Source of the DNA: Treponema sp.
GTDB lineage: Bacteria; Spirochaetota; Spirochaetia; Treponematales; Treponemataceae
NCBI GenBank assembly: GCA_012519415.1
Contig: JAAYQG010000011.1
Span: 1-45,934, forward strand
DNA length: 45,934 nt
Direction: 5' to 3'
The notes below the pieces were generated by a model. That model did not search any database, was not told the origin of the DNA, and was given only the letters and a program-made list of their open reading frames with translations. Both the position numbers and the translations under genes were made by a program. This document shows positions 25,572 to 33,663 of this stretch, piece by piece (within the stretch, counting starts at the first letter, position 1; each line of letters starts with the position of its first letter).

Positions 25572-25869
25572 GAACATCTCCCTAAACAACATTCCGCTTA
25601 ATACAGATGGAATAATTTGTTCTATACTAAAAAAAAGCGACAGGCAAAATTTGCCGCAAATCATTCATTTTTCAAATATATGCAGAAAGCAAAAAAATCA
25701 GTAATTATTCTTACCAGATTTTTAGCAAAGCACATTTTAAAATTAATTTTATCATTGTGATATTATCATCAATCTTGAATATTTTGCATTGATTGCGCTT
25801 TCTTGTCAAGTATTACATCAAGGCTAAACACATTATAAGGGCGGAAACCAGCATAGAGTTCAAAGCAGC

Positions 25870-25917
25870 GTTTTGCTAGATTAATCCCCAAACTGTAGCT
25901 CAATCCCAAGGCAAAAC
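25870..25917 (+). repeat. Foldback element with conserved loop, copy 1
   Basis: Stem GTTTTGC / GCAAAAC (25870-25876 and 25911-25917). The loop has two related halves, TAGATTAATCCCCAAAC and TAGCTCAATCCCAAG. It is the first of three copies before uvrB, all in the direction of that gene. An unrelated palindrome, GTAGTTTG / CAAACTAC (25925-25949), separates it from copy 2. The stretch 25665-25869 shows nothing else. Confidence 0.75.
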
Positions 25918-25949
25918 AGGCTTTGTAGTTTGTGCTCGCCGCAAACTAC

Positions 25950-26002
25950 GGGTTTTGCTAGATTAATTCCCAAACTGTAACTCAATCCCAAACACAAAAC
26001 CC
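25950..26002 (+). repeat. Foldback element with conserved loop, copy 2
   Basis: Stem GGGTTTTG / CAAAACCC (25950-25957 and 25995-26002) around the loop halves TAGATTAATTCCCAAAC and TAACTCAATCCCAAACA. The loop is nearly that of copy 1 while the stem pairs differ. Confidence 0.75.
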
Positions 26003-26020
26003 AACCGAATGCCCAATTCT

Positions 26021-26044
26021 CAAGTTTTCGTTCACGAAAACTTG
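26021..26044. repeat. Short foldback of the AAGTTTT family before uvrB
   Basis: CAAGTTTTCG (26021-26030) and CGAAAACTTG (26035-26044) with a 4-nt loop TTCA. It abuts copy 3 of the conserved-loop element. Confidence 0.7.
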
Positions 26045-26095
26045 GCGTTTCGCTAGATTAATCTCAAATTTTAGAATAAACCCCAAGCGAAACGC
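26045..26095 (+). repeat. Foldback element with conserved loop, copy 3
   Basis: Stem GCGTTTCGCT / AGCGAAACGC (26045-26054 and 26086-26095), loop halves TAGATTAATCTCAAAT and TAGAATAAACCCCAA. Its 3' arm overlaps the candidate -35 region of uvrB. Confidence 0.75.
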
Positions 26096-26121
26096 ACAAC
26101 CTTCCCATTTCATGATAGAAT
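26093..26121 (+). promoter_or_regulatory. Possible leaderless promoter of uvrB
   Basis: TAGAAT (26116-26121) lies 6 nt before the uvrB ATG. The best -35 at 17-nt spacing is CGCACA (26093-26098), only 3 of 6. No Shine-Dalgarno is present. A strong LexA-type box was not seen. Confidence 0.35.
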
Positions 26122-26127
26122 ATCAAA

Positions 26128-28125
26128 ATGAGACCGTTTAAAGTATATGCGCCTTTCGAAGCTTCCGGAGATCAGCCTGAAGCTATAAAAAAGCTTTCAG
26201 AGGGTTTTTTGCGGGGGGATTCGTTTCAGACATTAAAAGGTGTTACAGGTTCCGGTAAAACTTTTACAATGGCAAAAATAATTGAATCAATTCAGCGCCC
26301 GACACTTGTTATCAGTCATAACAAAACACTTTCTGCACAGCTTTATCGAGAGTTCAAAAGTTTTTTTCCTGAAAATGCTGTTGAGTATTTTGTTTCATAT
26401 TACGATTATTACCAGCCTGAAGCTTATGTTCCGGCAAGAGATCTTTATATAGAAAAAGACGCATCTATAAATGATGAAATTGACCATATGCGCCTTGCTG
26501 CAACTTACAGTCTTATGGAAAGACGAGATGTAATTGTCGTAGCTACAGTTTCTTGTATTTATGGACTTGGTATGCCCGAATTATATAGAGATATGCGCAT
26601 TCATATAGAAAAAGGTGAAACTATAGATACAATCGAATTTTCCAAAAAACTTGTAAGTCTTCAGTATAAACGCAATGATTTCGGTTTTGAACGCGGCGAT
26701 TTTCGCATACGTGGCGATTCCATTGAAATTTTTCCAGCTTACATGGAAACAAACGAAGCTTACAGAATAGATCTTGAATGGGAAGAAGTCAGCCGTATAA
26801 GACGCATAAACTCAATTTCCGGAAAAACAATAGAAGAACTTGATGAAACGACAATTTATCCTGCAAAACACTTTGTTGTTCCCCAAAATCTTTTGCTGGA
26901 TGCTGTCGATCGTATTAGAAACGAAATGACAGCACAGGTTGAATTGTTTAGACAGCAAGGCAAAATACTTGAAGCAGAACGCTTAAAAACGCGCACAACG
27001 TACGATATTGAGATGCTTTCAGAAATAGGAAGATGTCCGGGAATTGAAAACTATTCAGGACCAATTTCCGGAAGAAAGCGCGGAGAACCGCCTGCAACAT
27101 TATTGCATTATTTCCCCGATGATTTTTGCTGCATGATTGACGAAGCACATGTAACAGTGCCGCAAATTGGTGCAATGTATGAGGGCGATCGCTCAAGAAA
27201 ACAGAATCTTATTGATTTTGGTTTTAGACTGCCAAGTGCTTTAGACAACAGGCCGCTTAAAGTAACGGAATTCAATAAAAAAGTTCGTCAGACAATCTAT
27301 ATAACAGCGACTCCACGCAAAGAAGAAATAGATAAATCAACTCAAGTTGTTGAACAACTCATACGTCCAACAGGACTTTTAGATCCTATTGTTTCGGTAA
27401 AACCAAGCGAAGGTCAGATGGAAGATATATACAAAGAGATAAAATTGCGAATTGAGCGAAATGAACGTTCTCTTTTGTTGACACTCACAAAAAAAATGGC
27501 AGAAGATTTAACGGACTATCTTTGCGGTTTTGGCTTAAAAGTGCGATATATTCATAGTGAAATCGATACTATTGAACGTGTTGAAATTTTGAAAAGCCTT
27601 CGTACAGGTGAAATTGACATTCTTGTTGGAATTAATCTCTTAAGAGAAGGTATTGACTTGCCAGAAGTTTCGTTTATTGCAATTCTTGATGCCGATAAAA
27701 TTGGATTTTTACGCAGCACAACAAGTCTGATTCAAATTATAGGACGTGCTGCAAGAAACCAAAATGGTGCAGTTGTAATGTATGCCGATACAATAAGTCC
27801 GGCTATGAAAGAAGCGATTGCAGAAACAGAACATCGACGCAAAATTCAAAGTGAATATAATAAAAAACACAACATTACACCGGAAACTGTTCATAAAGCA
27901 ATTAAAGATATTCTTGTAAGACAAGAAAAAAACGTTGAAGAAAACATCGCTATTGAAACAAAAGCTTTAAGAAAAAGTTTTAACCCATTAAATCCAAAAG
28001 AGCGCAAAAAGCTTATAAAAGCACTCGAACAGCAAATGTTTGAACATGCAGAGCGTCTTGAATATGAAGAAGCTGCAGCTTTGCGGAATGAAATTGAAGA
28101 TATAAAAAAACGTTATGGCAGTTAA
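26128..28125 (+). CDS. uvrB: Excinuclease ABC subunit B (UvrB)
   Basis: 665 residues, normal length. UvrB is the damage-verifying helicase-like subunit of nucleotide excision repair; it loads with UvrA and recruits UvrC. Visible motifs are the Walker A GVTGSGKT (38-45), the flexible beta-hairpin YYDYYQPEAYVP that clamps DNA, the DEAH box (MIDEAHVTVPQIGAMY), helicase motifs TATPRKEE and LLREGIDLPEVSFIAILDAD, and QIIGRAARN (motif VI). The C-terminal UVR domain (LEQQMFEHAERLEYEEAAAL) binds UvrC. The gene starts without a Shine-Dalgarno, 6 nt after a -10-like TAGAAT and directly after the three-copy foldback array. Confidence 0.97.
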   Translation: MRPFKVYAPFEASGDQPEAIKKLSEGFLRGDSFQTLKGVTGSGKTFTMAKIIESIQRPTLVISHNKTLSAQLYREFKSFFPENAVEYFVSYYDYYQPEAYVPARDLYIEKDASINDEIDHMRLAATYSLMERRDVIVVATVSCIYGLGMPELYRDMRIHIEKGETIDTIEFSKKLVSLQYKRNDFGFERGDFRIRGDSIEIFPAYMETNEAYRIDLEWEEVSRIRRINSISGKTIEELDETTIYPAKHFVVPQNLLLDAVDRIRNEMTAQVELFRQQGKILEAERLKTRTTYDIEMLSEIGRCPGIENYSGPISGRKRGEPPATLLHYFPDDFCCMIDEAHVTVPQIGAMYEGDRSRKQNLIDFGFRLPSALDNRPLKVTEFNKKVRQTIYITATPRKEEIDKSTQVVEQLIRPTGLLDPIVSVKPSEGQMEDIYKEIKLRIERNERSLLLTLTKKMAEDLTDYLCGFGLKVRYIHSEIDTIERVEILKSLRTGEIDILVGINLLREGIDLPEVSFIAILDADKIGFLRSTTSLIQIIGRAARNQNGAVVMYADTISPAMKEAIAETEHRRKIQSEYNKKHNITPETVHKAIKDILVRQEKNVEENIAIETKALRKSFNPLNPKERKKLIKALEQQMFEHAERLEYEEAAALRNEIEDIKKRYGS

Positions 28126-28146
28126 AATATTTTTTTCAAACTTGGA

Positions 28147-28195
28147 AATTACAAGCGTTAAAAATTCAAACTTTTCAAGCTTACGCTTTGTAATT
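28147..28195 (+). terminator. Hairpin after uvrB
   Basis: AATTACAAGCG (28147-28157) pairs with CGCTTTGTAATT (28184-28195) with a single-base bulge. The following sequence is AT-rich without a long T run. It lies 21 nt after the uvrB stop. Confidence 0.4.
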
Positions 28196-28263
28196 AATTA
28201 TATGATTTTATTTTCAGGGATTTTTTCTGTATTATTTTTTAATTCAAAAGAGCAGGAAAAGGT

Positions 28264-29067
28264 ATGAAGTTGACAATAACAGGTTCCGGTACAAGTCATG
28301 GAATACCGGTTATAGGTTGCAAGTGCAAAGTATGTACTTCTAAATCGCCTAAAGACAAAAGATTCCGCACGAGTGCTATTATTCAAGAAAAAGATACTTA
28401 TGTTGTCATAGATACAGGCCCTGATTTTAGGTTGCAAGCGTTGAATTATGGTTTATGCAAACTTGATGCAGTTCTTTTAACACATGCTCATGCAGACCAT
28501 GTGCATGGATTAGATGATATAAGGGTTTTTACAAGAGAAAAAAGCATTCCGGTGTTTTCTAATACAAACACTCTTGCAGAAGTGCATAATCGTTATAATT
28601 ATGTTTTTAGACAAACTCAGAACGGCGGCGGAAAACCGCATATTGAGCTTGTTGATTGCACAAATTACAACGAAAACAATCCGCTTAAAATCGGTTCAAT
28701 CGATTTTGTACCAGTACCCATGAAGCATGGAACAATGCAAACGACAGGCTGGCGTTTTGGCAAATTTGCATATCTTACAGATTTGAATTTTTTGCCTATT
28801 TCTTCTTTTGACCGCATTAAAGATATAGAAGTACTTATTATTGATGGACTTAGAACAAGACCACATGAAACTCATTTTTCGTTTGAGCAAGCTCTTGAAG
28901 TAGCTGAAAAAACTACAGCTAATAAAATCTATCTTACACATATTTGCCACGATTATACTCACGATGAAATTGTTAAAATATTAGAAGAAAAGAAAAAAAC
29001 ACATAGCAACCTTGTTGAACGTTTAGTTGCGCCGTCATACGACGGTCTTTCGATAGAGCTTGAATAA
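28264..29067 (+). CDS. Metallo-beta-lactamase-fold phosphodiesterase, PhnP-like
   Basis: 267 residues. The start, TITGSGTSHGIPVIGCKCKVC, with its Cys-x-Cys-x2-Cys cluster, is typical of the PhnP/ElaC-related branch that hydrolyses cyclic or phosphodiester bonds in nucleotides or phospho-sugars. The metal site is seen in LLTHAHADHVHGLDDIR (73-79), PMKHG, LTDLN and LTHICHDYTHDE. AGGAAAAGG lies directly before the ATG as ribosome site. No phosphonate genes are nearby, so a role as 5-phosphoribosyl 1,2-cyclic phosphodiesterase is not supported by context; it might be a general phosphodiesterase. It follows uvrB after a 138-nt gap with a hairpin. Confidence 0.8.
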   Translation: MKLTITGSGTSHGIPVIGCKCKVCTSKSPKDKRFRTSAIIQEKDTYVVIDTGPDFRLQALNYGLCKLDAVLLTHAHADHVHGLDDIRVFTREKSIPVFSNTNTLAEVHNRYNYVFRQTQNGGGKPHIELVDCTNYNENNPLKIGSIDFVPVPMKHGTMQTTGWRFGKFAYLTDLNFLPISSFDRIKDIEVLIIDGLRTRPHETHFSFEQALEVAEKTTANKIYLTHICHDYTHDEIVKILEEKKKTHSNLVERLVAPSYDGLSIELE

Positions 29068-29109
29068 TGTTAGTACAAGTGTAAAACTTTCTTGCAATGT
29101 TTGTAGAAT

Positions 29110-29140
29110 AATAAACCCCGCATAAAAAGCGGGGCTTATT
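29110..29140. terminator. Bidirectional terminator
   Basis: AATAAACCCCGC (29110-29121) pairs with GCGGGGCTTATT (29129-29140), with one mismatch, around a 7-nt loop. It lies between the convergent hydrolase and rpmB genes and can serve both. Confidence 0.8.
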
Positions 29141-29178
29141 ATTTGAATTTTTGTAAAACGAAATTAATTAACTAACAA

Positions 29179-29370
29179 TTAAACTTTTTTTGTTACATAG
29201 CCACTTCTCAAGCAGCGTGTACACATTTTTAAAGTTAAAGTTGTGCCGCCAATTTCAGTTTTTACGCCAACAATGTTTGGCTTCCACTTGCGGTGCACAT
29301 GGTTGTAAGATTTACTAACTTTGTTTCCGGAAAGAGAGCCTTTGCCGCAAATATCACATTTTCTTGACAT
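29179..29370 (-). CDS. rpmB: 50S ribosomal protein L28
   Basis: 63 residues, the normal size. The sequence begins MSRKCDICGKGSLSGNKVSK and continues HRKWKPNIVGVK, TLKMCTRCLRSG. Two CxxC pairs (CDIC and CTRC) indicate the zinc-binding form of L28, the C+ type, rather than the Cys-free copy. AGGTAGG 6 nt before the ATG is a good ribosome site. It stands alone, as is common for rpmB outside Gammaproteobacteria, and its terminator is shared with the convergent gene. Confidence 0.96.
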   Translation of the reverse strand: MSRKCDICGKGSLSGNKVSKSYNHVHRKWKPNIVGVKTEIGGTTLTLKMCTRCLRSGYVTKKV

Positions 29371-29447
29371 ATTTGTACCTACCTAAATAGTTTCTGCATA
29401 ATTAGAGTCTGAAGTTTATCAAAATCAATGGATAAGGTCAACACAAT

Positions 29448-29478
29448 CCTCAAGTTTTTGCGGAGCAAAAACTTGAGG
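29448..29478. repeat. Long perfect foldback of the AAGTTTTTGC family
   Basis: CCTCAAGTTTTTGC (29448-29461) and its exact complement (29465-29478) form a 14-bp stem with a 3-nt loop GGA. No T tract follows. Near 29515-29540 a degraded half of the conserved-loop element may be present on the minus strand (GCGTTTCG next to a G-rich run). No other feature was seen in 29371-29612 apart from a TTGACG at 29577. Confidence 0.65.
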
Positions 29479-29612
29479 CTGGGACTTAGTATTGGAATTG
29501 TACCATAAATTTGGCGTTTCGTGTTTGGGGGCGAGGTTTTGTTGTAGAAATTCAGAATTGTAAAGCATAAAACTTCTTGACGAATAATTAAACACACGGC
29601 ACACTTAGTGGT

Positions 29613-31430
29613 ATGAGAAAACTAAGTTTTGTTTTTATTATAGCGGTTTTGCTAATTTTATTTGGCTGCAAAAAGCAGGAAGAACTTTCACTTGAAGAAA
29701 TTGAACTTGCAGGAACGAGCGGTATTGTAGAACTTTTGGAAAAAACTACATATCGTCCATGGGAAGGTCAATCTTTTGGAGCGGGCAAAAGTGGAGGCAC
29801 ATGGAACGATAGCACCCTTTCTGATCCGAAAACATTCAATGTTATTGTTGCTGACGGCGATGGTGAAACAAAAGCATTACTGAATTATCTTACAGATTAT
29901 CTTATAGATTATAATTATATAACAAAAGAATGGGAACCTCACATTGCAACACCTCGAATAGAAGTAAACGAAAAAGCAGGCACAATGGATGTGTTTTTTA
30001 CATTGCGCGATGATCTTTACTGGTCTTATTATGGTTCCGATAAGCTCATAAAAGTTACAAGTGATGATGCTATTTTCTGGTATAACGAAATAGAAGGCGA
30101 AGAAAAACTTTATCTTTCAGCATATACTGGTCAATTTTTGGGCATGGAAGATGGTACGATAAAGCATATTGATATAGAAAAGATTGACGAACTTACATAC
30201 GTTTTTCATTTTCCACGCATTATTGCAGAACCTCTTTTACATTGCAATGGTTCTTTTGGTCCAAAACATATATTCAAGCCTGTTAAAGATTCAGAAGGTA
30301 CAGAAGGATTAAAAAAGATTTTCAGCGTTTCTGTAGATCCAAAAACAATTCCATCAATGGGGCAATTTCATCTTGTTGAATATACTTCAGGCCAGCGTCT
30401 AGTATATAAGAAAAATCCTCATTATTGGAAAAAAGATTCAAACGGAGCTATTATTCCTTATCCGGACGAAATAATTTTGAACATTGTTCCCGACAAAAAC
30501 ACACAATATCTTATGTTTAGAGAAGGTTCTCAAGAAGATTATTCCCCAAGAACAGAAGAAATCAGCGAGCTTGTGGCAAAACAGGAAGATAAATACACAA
30601 TCTACAACAACGGTGGCTCGAATGGTGCAGCTTTTTGGACTTTCAATCAAAATCCAATAAACAAAGACAAACCATATTATGAATGGTTCACCTGTAAGGA
30701 ATTTAGACAAGCAATGAGCTGTCTTTTAAACAGAGAAAGAATTATTTCTCAAGTTTACAATGGGCTTGCAGAACCGTGTCTTTATCTTTTTCCAACCCCA
30801 AATGCTTTTTACAACGAAAATATTACACTTCAATATCTTTTTGATCAAAAAAAAGCAGAGAAACTATTATCTAAAGCCGGTATGAAAAAAGACAGCAGCG
30901 GCATTTTAAGAGATAAACACAATAATCCTGTTGAATTTGATCTTACAATTACAGCTGAAAGCACAGTTTCGTCTGATATTGCTACAATTATAGTTGATGA
31001 ATGCAAAAAAGTAGGTATAAAGATAAATATCCGTACAACAGATTTTCAAAAACTTGTAGAGCAAATGACATCAACATATAACTGGCAATCTTTGTTTGTA
31101 AGTCTTGGAACAACAATTTTTCCATCACAAGGGTCAAATGTTTGGCCGTCAAATACTCCGCTACATATTTGGTATCCTATGCAGCCTGAACCTGCAACAG
31201 AATGGGAAGCTCGCATTGATTTTCTTTACAACGAAGGTAGTTGCACTATAGAGCATGATAAAGCAAAAGTAATTTGGGATGAATATCAATCAATCATTTT
31301 GGAGCAATGCCCGCTGATATATCTTGTAAGACCAATTAATTTTTACGCTATAAATAATCGTTGGGAACAATCAAATCTTTATTTTGACCCTATGGGAGGG
31401 GCAACTACAGATTATGTCTACCTCAAATAG
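29613..31430 (+). CDS. Peptide ABC transporter substrate-binding lipoprotein (SBP family 5)
   Basis: 605 residues. The N-terminus MRKLSFVFIIAVLLILFGCK is a lipoprotein signal with lipobox LFGC, so Cys19 would be lipidated. The mature part shows SBP_bac_5 features: LTDYLIDYNYITKEWEPHIA, DLYWSYYGSDKLIKVTSDDA, VKDSEGTEGLKKI, REGSQEDYSP and a C-terminal lobe ending with LVRPINFYAINNRW. It binds di- or oligopeptides for the importer encoded by the next four genes, which it overlaps by 17 nt. There is no strong Shine-Dalgarno; TTGACG (29577-29582) is a good -35 box with no matching -10. The ligand (dipeptide, oligopeptide or a glycan) is not decidable from sequence. Confidence 0.9.
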   Translation: MRKLSFVFIIAVLLILFGCKKQEELSLEEIELAGTSGIVELLEKTTYRPWEGQSFGAGKSGGTWNDSTLSDPKTFNVIVADGDGETKALLNYLTDYLIDYNYITKEWEPHIATPRIEVNEKAGTMDVFFTLRDDLYWSYYGSDKLIKVTSDDAIFWYNEIEGEEKLYLSAYTGQFLGMEDGTIKHIDIEKIDELTYVFHFPRIIAEPLLHCNGSFGPKHIFKPVKDSEGTEGLKKIFSVSVDPKTIPSMGQFHLVEYTSGQRLVYKKNPHYWKKDSNGAIIPYPDEIILNIVPDKNTQYLMFREGSQEDYSPRTEEISELVAKQEDKYTIYNNGGSNGAAFWTFNQNPINKDKPYYEWFTCKEFRQAMSCLLNRERIISQVYNGLAEPCLYLFPTPNAFYNENITLQYLFDQKKAEKLLSKAGMKKDSSGILRDKHNNPVEFDLTITAESTVSSDIATIIVDECKKVGIKINIRTTDFQKLVEQMTSTYNWQSLFVSLGTTIFPSQGSNVWPSNTPLHIWYPMQPEPATEWEARIDFLYNEGSCTIEHDKAKVIWDEYQSIILEQCPLIYLVRPINFYAINNRWEQSNLYFDPMGGATTDYVYLK

Positions 31431-32538
31431 CAAAAAAAGTAAAAGCATAAAAGCAAACATAAAACAGCTTATGTTTACAGTAGCTTTTCCATATCTTAAT
31501 TTTAAAAGAAAAGCTCCGTTATGTTCTTTTATTGTTTCAAGATTGATTACAATGGCACTTATTCTGTTTTTTTTAGGTTTTGCCGTATTTGGCCTTATGG
31601 AATTGGCTCCCGGCGACATTGTTACACGTTTGATGATGCAGCAAATTTTTTCATCAAGCGAAAACCCTGCCGGAAATGTTCAAACTTTACAAGGTACCAA
31701 TTTCGATAAATATGAACAAACACGACAAGAACTCGGGCTTGACCGACCTTTTTATATTCAGTATTTCAGTTGGCTAAAGCGTGTAGTAATTCATCGCGAT
31801 TTAGGAACAAGTCTTATTTCTCGTGCACCTGTATCTTTTCTTATAGGCTCAAGAATATGGAATTCTCTTACGCTCAACTTAATTTCACTTGTTCTTATAA
31901 CAACTTTCTCTTTTTTGTTTGGTGTATATTTTTCGAGCAAGGCAGGTACTCCTTCAGATTTGGCAGTAACTTTCTTTGCACTTTTCTTTCATGCAGTGCC
32001 TGGCATTTTGCTTTTAATTATGCTGCAACTTTTTGCCGCCGTTACAGGATTTTTTCCGATAACTGCATATCCGAAATTTCCAATAACGGAAGCTCCGGTA
32101 AAATTCGTTTTTAGCTATATGCATCATATTTTTCTGCCATTACTTGCTTCTTTTCTCGGCGGAATAGGCGGCACATTGCGCATGATTCGAGCAACTATGC
32201 TTGACCAACTCGGACAGCCTTATATAACCTCTTTGCGCTCAAGAGGTATTTCAGAAAAGAGAATTTATCTTGCACATGCTTTTCGCAATACATTAAATCC
32301 ATATATAACAGGCAGTGCAAACTTGCTTGCAAGCCTTTTTTCCGGCTCGTTAGTTCTTGAAATCATATTTTCGTATCCGGGAATTGGGCGACTAATGTAC
32401 GAAGCTGTATTGCAAGAAGATATAAATCTGGTTCTTGCAAATCTTATGTTCATTTCATTTCTTGTTCTTGCAGGAATGGTAATTGCAGATATTTTGCTTG
32501 CATTTGTAGATCCGCGCATACGATACGGAAAGGAATAA
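31414..32538 (+). CDS. Peptide ABC transporter permease (DppB/OppB type)
   Basis: 374 residues. A cytoplasmic N-terminal extension of about 40 residues precedes six TM helices. The hallmark of this permease family is seen in FLGFAVFGLMELAPGDIVTR near the first helix and, towards the end, in the EAA-like loop RMIRATMLDQLGQPYITSLR then SRGISEKRIYLAHAFRN, which docks to the ATPase. The ATG at 31414 overlaps the substrate-binding gene by 17 nt; GGGAGGGG lies about 14 nt upstream, so the start could also be a TTG at 31384. Second gene of the five-gene importer operon. Confidence 0.9.
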   Translation: MSTSNSKKSKSIKANIKQLMFTVAFPYLNFKRKAPLCSFIVSRLITMALILFFLGFAVFGLMELAPGDIVTRLMMQQIFSSSENPAGNVQTLQGTNFDKYEQTRQELGLDRPFYIQYFSWLKRVVIHRDLGTSLISRAPVSFLIGSRIWNSLTLNLISLVLITTFSFLFGVYFSSKAGTPSDLAVTFFALFFHAVPGILLLIMLQLFAAVTGFFPITAYPKFPITEAPVKFVFSYMHHIFLPLLASFLGGIGGTLRMIRATMLDQLGQPYITSLRSRGISEKRIYLAHAFRNTLNPYITGSANLLASLFSGSLVLEIIFSYPGIGRLMYEAVLQEDINLVLANLMFISFLVLAGMVIADILLAFVDPRIRYGKE

Positions 32539-32544
32539 CTCAAA

Positions 32545-33663
32545 ATGAAAGAGTTTTTTAAATATCTACGAACACGACCTCTTGCATTTATTTCTTTTAT
32601 TTTACTTTGCATACTTTATCTTATTATGATTTTCGCACCTTTTGTTGCACCTTACAGTGCGCAAACTTCTTTTGCAGATAAAACATATCATCCTGCAAAT
32701 GTTCGTTTTGACGGCGGAATAAAAGCACAAGAATGTCGGGTAATTAATTCCGTAGAATGGAAATACGCTAGAGTAAAAGGTCTTTATCATAAAGTGAATT
32801 TTTTTGCAAAAGGTGAACCTTACAAATTATTCGGTTTTAATTGCGACCGTCATCTTTTTGGTACAACAGACAAATATCCGGTTTTTTTGCTTGGCGCAGA
32901 TTCACTTGGGCGCGACCTTTTCAGTCGAATTGTATACGGCAGCAGAATATCGCTTACAATCGGTTTTATAGCAACGGCTATTTCACTTGTTCTTGCAATT
33001 CTATTTGGTGGGCTTGCAGGTTATTGCGGCGGAACAACCGATTGGATAATAATGCGAATATGCGAATTTTTTATGCTAATTCCGGGGCTTTACATGATTT
33101 TGTTTTTGCGCTCAATTCTTTCATCTTCAATGGATTCAGGGCAATCTTACATGGTTATTACTGTAATATTAGCACTTGTCGGCTGGCCTGGCTCAGCAAG
33201 AACAATACGCGGTCTTGTACATTCAATAAAACGAGAAGAATTTATTTTGAATGCACAGCTCGAAGGAATTCCCTCAATCGTCATAATATTCGGACACATT
33301 ATTCCGCAGATTTCAAGTTTGCTTATTGTAAGTACCGCACTGAGTGTTCCGGGTTTTATAATGAGCGAAACAACTCTTTCGTATCTTGGACTTGGAATTT
33401 CCGATCCGGCTGTAAGTTGGGGTTCGCTCATAAATAGAGATATTTCTACACTGAATAATCTGTTGCATTATCCATGGCTTTTATATCCTGCATTACTTTT
33501 GCTTATTGTAACTCTTGCTTTTAATTTTACAGGCGATGTACTTCGCGATTATTTTGATCCATATCATACGATGTTTCCGCAATTCAGGTTGTTTAAGAGA
33601 AAAATTAAAACATCAGCAAAAACTCCAACAAAACTTTCTACAAAAGACGGAGAGTTGATATGA
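32545..33663 (+). CDS. Peptide ABC transporter permease (DppC/OppC type)
   Basis: 372 residues. An N-terminal TM (LAFISFILLCILYLIMIFAP) is followed by an unusually long extracytoplasmic insert of about 75 residues before the motif HLFGTTDKYPVFLLGADSLG and RDLFSRIVYGSRISL, the typical OppC entry sequence GTDxxGRDxxSRxxxGxR. Five more TM helices and the EAA loop SIKREEFILNAQLEGIPSIV follow. AAGGA lies 9 nt before the ATG. It forms the heterodimeric channel with the preceding DppB-type protein. Its stop overlaps the next ATG by 4 nt (ATGA). Confidence 0.9.
   Translation: MKEFFKYLRTRPLAFISFILLCILYLIMIFAPFVAPYSAQTSFADKTYHPANVRFDGGIKAQECRVINSVEWKYARVKGLYHKVNFFAKGEPYKLFGFNCDRHLFGTTDKYPVFLLGADSLGRDLFSRIVYGSRISLTIGFIATAISLVLAILFGGLAGYCGGTTDWIIMRICEFFMLIPGLYMILFLRSILSSSMDSGQSYMVITVILALVGWPGSARTIRGLVHSIKREEFILNAQLEGIPSIVIIFGHIIPQISSLLIVSTALSVPGFIMSETTLSYLGLGISDPAVSWGSLINRDISTLNNLLHYPWLLYPALLLLIVTLAFNFTGDVLRDYFDPYHTMFPQFRLFKRKIKTSAKTPTKLSTKDGELI

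Noticed and set aside
25870-26095. CRISPR array before uvrB
   Set aside because: Units are foldbacks of unequal spacing with varying stems and conserved loops, there are no unique spacers of constant length, and no cas genes are near.
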